This document shows, in pieces, positions 5,916-8,663 of a stretch of 8,663 nucleotides of DNA. The notes under the pieces were generated by a model that saw only the letters and a program-made list of their open reading frames with translations, was not told the origin of the DNA and ran no database searches. The first letter of the stretch is position 1. Every line of letters begins with the position of its first letter. The stretch spans positions 1-8,663 of the forward strand of contig DRMS01000400.1 of the NCBI GenBank assembly GCA_011322515.1. Reading direction: 5' to 3'. A program made the position numbers and the translations under genes. The stretch comes from Leucothrix mucor (GTDB lineage Bacteria; Pseudomonadota; Gammaproteobacteria; Thiotrichales; Thiotrichaceae).

Positions 5916-5944
5916 ATTATGTTACTGGTAATTTCGCTAGTAAA
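5916..5944 (-). promoter_or_regulatory. Predicted ihfA promoter
   Basis: On the minus strand TTTACT (5939-5944) and CATAAT (5916-5921) are separated by 17 bases. The -10 box matches five of six consensus bases and the -35 box four of six at most. The start would fall near 5909, giving a leader of roughly 58 bases that contains both IHF sites. A second candidate lies upstream: TTGCAA (6025-6030), 16 bases, then TAAAAT (6003-6008). Confidence 0.45.
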
Positions 5945-5950
5945 TATTAC

Positions 5951-6105
5951 GTAACCGTTCACTGCCTTCTGAAATCTGCCGTTTCTACATTGAGAGATGA
6001 TCATTTTACTAAAAGCATAACTGCTTGCAAGTAGTTACTAAACACTTATAAACTCACATTTATGGACTTGGACTGACAAATTTCATGGGACACCTGAACG
6101 GTTGC
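5951..6105. mobile_element. Possible short inserted element between pheT and ihfA
   Basis: GTAACCGTTCA (5951-5961) and TGAACGGTTGC (6095-6105) are inverted copies with one mismatch and bound a 155-bp stretch without coding capacity. The segment would explain about half of the 324-bp gap at a junction that is usually short. No clear target duplication flanks it, so it may be an old MITE remnant or chance. Confidence 0.3.
6018..6037. promoter_or_regulatory. 20-bp near-perfect palindrome, possible operator
   Basis: TAACTGCTTG and CAAGTAGTTA face each other with no spacer, and nine of ten pairs match. The centre TTGCAA (6025-6030) is also the -35 box of the second ihfA promoter candidate, so a dimeric regulator bound here could control that promoter. 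No binding protein can be named. Confidence 0.4.
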
Positions 6106-6175
6106 ACTATTATAACTAACATAAATTAATTGAATAATATTTTGTAGGTTAAAGACAAAATAGTTTAAATTATCT

Positions 6176-8557
6176 TTACCGTAGGCTTGCTCCCGTCTCA
6201 GCTTTTAGGCTATCAACGATGCCATCAACATATTGAGTGATGTCCTTTTCCTCTAGAGTGCGCGAAAAGTCTTGGAAAATCAAGCCTAAAGCAAGGCTTT
6301 TTTGTCCTACTTCTATGCCAGCACCATGATAGACATCAAATAAAGAGTAGCCTACTAGTTGCTTTATTTCTGCTTTTTTTATTATTTTTTCAATGACTGA
6401 AAAATTTACTTGTTGGTCAATAACCAGTGCTATATCGCGACGGATAGAAGGGTAAGGTGATAAAGAAGAATAATTAGGTAGATTCTTTTTTCTTATCATA
6501 TCCATATCTAATTCAAATAAAAAGACAGGCTGGCTTAGTCCAAACTTTTTTTCAATACGCGGATGTAATGCGCCCACAAAACCAATGATTTGATTATTGG
6601 AAACAATTTTAGCTGCTTGCCCTGGGTGTAGAGCAGGGTGTTCAACGGCTTCAAACTGATAATTTTCTGCATTAGACTCTGATAATAAAGCTTCAACATC
6701 ACCTTTGATATCATAAAAATCGACTAGTTGCGGTGATTTATCCCAATGTTCAGGATAAAGCAAGCCAGTAATAGCGCCTGCCATTTTTTTGCGTTGTGAC
6801 ATCCCCTCATCATTATTGACAAAGCTTAGCCCTGTTTCAAATAAGCGCACACGACTTTGTTGGCGCTTAAGGTTTTTTTCGATAACGGGTAGTAAGCCAG
6901 ACCATAAGGTGCTACGCATAATCGATAATTCTTCAGAAATGGGATTGTCTAATGTGATCTGTTTATGCGATGGATTAAGTAAGGTTTCCATTTCGGGTGG
7001 GACAAAACTATAGGTAATAGCTTCCTGATACCCGCGCGTCACCAATAGATTACGTAGCGTCTCTTCCTCAACTTGTGTTTCTTCATCAGGAATAATCAGT
7101 GGAATCAATGGGCGTAGACGCGATGGAATATTGTCATAGCCATAAATACGCGCAATTTCTTCAACAACATCTTCTTGTGTTGCTAAATCAAAGCGAAAAA
7201 TGGGCGGTGTAATATACCAGCCACTCTTTGCTGTTTCTACGTTACAGCCAAGGCGGGTCATAATATCTTCAACGCGTGAATCTTCAACTTCAATGCCAAG
7301 ATGGCGTTTAATACTACTACGCTTAAAGGCGATAGTATTGCGGTGTTGCAGGTCTTCGCGGGTCTCAATATCTGTAATCTCACCCGCTTTACCACCACAA
7401 ATTTCAATAATTAATTGGGTTGCGCGTTGCATTGCTTTGCGTTGTAAATCGGGAGAAACGCCGCGCTCAAAACGGTGTGATGAATCGGTGTGCAGACCAT
7501 AAGTACGCGCTTTGCCCATCATTTTTTCAGGAACAAAATAGGCGCTTTCTAAATAGATATTGCTTGTGGATTCACTAACAGCAGAATCAGCCCCACCCAT
7601 AATACCCGCCAATGCCAGTGCTTTTTTCTCATCTGCAATAACGAGGGTATCAGCGCGTAAAGTCGCTTCTTTGCCATCCAACAAGGTTAGTTTTTCACCT
7701 TCTTCTGCATTGCGAACATGGATACCACCTTCAAGTGTATCAAAGTCAAAACCATGCATTGGCTGACCTAATTCAAGCATTACATAATTGGTTATATCAA
7801 CTACAGGGCTTAGGCTACGAATATCAGATCGGCGTAGTTTTTCTACCATCCATAGCGGTGTTTCTGCTTGTGTATTAACATCACGGATAACCCGTCCTGC
7901 ATAGCGCTGGCAAAGATCATCTGCGGAAATTTTAACAGGGAAAACATCATCAATTGTGATCTTAGGAAGTTCAAAATCTACTTCCTGAACAGGTGCTTGC
8001 AATATAACACCAAGCTCGCGCGCTACCCCTGCAATACAGAGTAAATCAGCACGATTTGGTGTTGCATCTAAATCAAGAATAACATCATCAAGCCCTAATA
8101 CTTCACGTAGATCAGCACCTAGTGTCGCATCACTAGGAATGGCTAGTAACCCTTTGCCTGCCTCACCCATGCCTAAGGTTTCAGAGCCACAAAACATGCC
8201 TTGCGATAATACGCCGCGTAGTTTACTTTTTTTGATTTTAAATATATTACCATCAGACTCAGGGAGCTTAGCCCCAATCATTGCTAATGGAACTTTTTGA
8301 TCCACTTCAACAGTCGCATTAGTAACGATTTGCAATAGCGCATCGCCCGCTACATCTACTTGACACACACGTAATCTATCTGCATCAGGGTGTTGCTCAA
8401 TCTGTTTAATCTGCCCAACGACAACTTGAGTAAAGGCAGAAGCAACGGGTTCGATACCATCAAGCTCGGTTCCTGACATAATAAGTTGGTGTTCTATTTC
8501 TTCTGTTGTTGCGTCAAGGTGAACCCACTCGCGTAACCATTTTTCACTGACTTTCAT
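6176..8557 (-). CDS. pheT: Phenylalanyl-tRNA synthetase beta subunit
   Basis: A 793-residue protein, the normal length for bacterial PheT. It forms an alpha2-beta2 enzyme with PheS that charges tRNA-Phe in the cytosol. Regions in order: an N-terminal OB-fold tRNA-binding domain (about 39-148, with HPDADRLRVCQVD at 56-68), the B3/B4 editing region (about 210-385, including PVVDITNYVMLELGQPMHGFD and DSSHRFERG at 358-366), the B5 domain (about 405-476, ending EDVVEEIARIYGYDNIP), a catalytic-like core without catalysis, and the C-terminal ferredoxin-like anticodon-binding domain (about 698-792, starting YPSIRRDIALVID). It starts 12 bp after the pheS stop and is translated from a strong ribosome site overlapping that stop. 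No intrinsic terminator is evident after its stop, so readthrough into ihfA is possible. Confidence 0.98.
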   Translation of the reverse strand: MKVSEKWLREWVHLDATTEEIEHQLIMSGTELDGIEPVASAFTQVVVGQIKQIEQHPDADRLRVCQVDVAGDALLQIVTNATVEVDQKVPLAMIGAKLPESDGNIFKIKKSKLRGVLSQGMFCGSETLGMGEAGKGLLAIPSDATLGADLREVLGLDDVILDLDATPNRADLLCIAGVARELGVILQAPVQEVDFELPKITIDDVFPVKISADDLCQRYAGRVIRDVNTQAETPLWMVEKLRRSDIRSLSPVVDITNYVMLELGQPMHGFDFDTLEGGIHVRNAEEGEKLTLLDGKEATLRADTLVIADEKKALALAGIMGGADSAVSESTSNIYLESAYFVPEKMMGKARTYGLHTDSSHRFERGVSPDLQRKAMQRATQLIIEICGGKAGEITDIETREDLQHRNTIAFKRSSIKRHLGIEVEDSRVEDIMTRLGCNVETAKSGWYITPPIFRFDLATQEDVVEEIARIYGYDNIPSRLRPLIPLIIPDEETQVEEETLRNLLVTRGYQEAITYSFVPPEMETLLNPSHKQITLDNPISEELSIMRSTLWSGLLPVIEKNLKRQQSRVRLFETGLSFVNNDEGMSQRKKMAGAITGLLYPEHWDKSPQLVDFYDIKGDVEALLSESNAENYQFEAVEHPALHPGQAAKIVSNNQIIGFVGALHPRIEKKFGLSQPVFLFELDMDMIRKKNLPNYSSLSPYPSIRRDIALVIDQQVNFSVIEKIIKKAEIKQLVGYSLFDVYHGAGIEVGQKSLALGLIFQDFSRTLEEKDITQYVDGIVDSLKAETGASLR

Positions 8558-8565
8558 ATCCCTAA

Positions 8566-8571
8566 CTCCTT
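8566..8571 (-). promoter_or_regulatory. pheT ribosome binding site overlapping the pheS stop
   Basis: AAGGAG on the minus strand lies eight bases before the pheT ATG, and its first two bases belong to the pheS TAA stop. This supports coupled, near-equal synthesis of the two subunits. Confidence 0.75.
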
Positions 8572-8663
8572 ATGCGAACTGCTTGAGAAAACGTATATCG
8601 TTATCGAATAACTTGCGCAGGTCATCAATGCCATAGCGCAACATGGCAAGGCGATCAATACCA
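8570..8663 (-). CDS. pheS: Phenylalanyl-tRNA synthetase alpha subunit, C-terminal end only
   Basis: The last 30 codons and stop of a gene that continues beyond the right edge of the window. The visible residues, GIDRLAMLRYGIDDLRKLFD followed by NDIRFLKQFA, match the very conserved PheS C-terminus: GIDRLAMLRYG is motif 3 of the class II synthetase core, with the arginine expected to contact ATP. Its position just before pheT confirms the identity. The start and regulation, such as a leader peptide, lie outside the window. Confidence 0.95.
   Translation of the reverse strand, partial: GIDRLAMLRYGIDDLRKLFDNDIRFLKQFA

Noticed and set aside
6789..7766. Plus-strand ORFs inside pheT
   Set aside because: They are antisense shadows of a strongly conserved coding gene with no family signature.
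1..8663. CRISPR array, tRNA or rRNA gene, toxin-antitoxin pair or phage genes
   Set aside because: Looked for on both strands; no regularly spaced repeats, cloverleaf or matching protein pair is visible.

Overview
The window looks like chromosome of an AT-rich gammaproteobacterium. The evidence is the order pheS-pheT-ihfA-merR on the minus strand, a ubiquinone-ring hydroxylase of the UbiM type, a YheT-type hydrolase, and several palindromic repeats between genes. The genus cannot be fixed from the sequence. The repeats would fit a sulfur-oxidising or methylotrophic gammaproteobacterium, but that is a guess.

Layout: positions 1-488 hold no gene. They carry a composite TCGGGTTA/TAACCCGA repeat (28-146), a solo copy of a second repeat end (154-177) and a long hairpin (328-379). 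From 489 to 2379 on the minus strand lies a probable two-gene unit: a YheT-like alpha/beta hydrolase, then an exported SGNH-fold protein. Positions 2380-2785 hold a probable promoter, two adjacent small palindromes, and a nested repeat in which a perfect 25-bp hairpin appears to have landed inside an older palindromic element. From 2786 to 4033 on the minus strand is the UbiM-like monooxygenase. The 322-bp divergent region 4034-4355 is filled by a large imperfect palindrome with a 13-codon ORF. On the plus strand, 4356-5210 encodes a double-domain CbiX-type chelatase that ends one base from the convergent merR gene.

On the right, translation and nucleoid genes run leftward: the last 30 codons of pheS, pheT (793 codons), a 324-bp gap that is unusually long for this junction, ihfA, and a MerR-family gene overlapping ihfA by 14 bp. 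The gap holds a plausible ihfA promoter. Two perfect matches to the IHF consensus, in inverted orientation, sit on its predicted start site, which suggests that IHF represses its own gene.

PheS and PheT form phenylalanyl-tRNA synthetase, IhfA is one half of the IHF heterodimer, UbiM acts in ubiquinone synthesis, and the CbiX protein acts in siroheme or cobalamin metal insertion. No complete new multi-gene system is visible. The most interesting material is non-coding: the paired IHF sites, the structured region with its mini-ORF, and the nested repeat elements.
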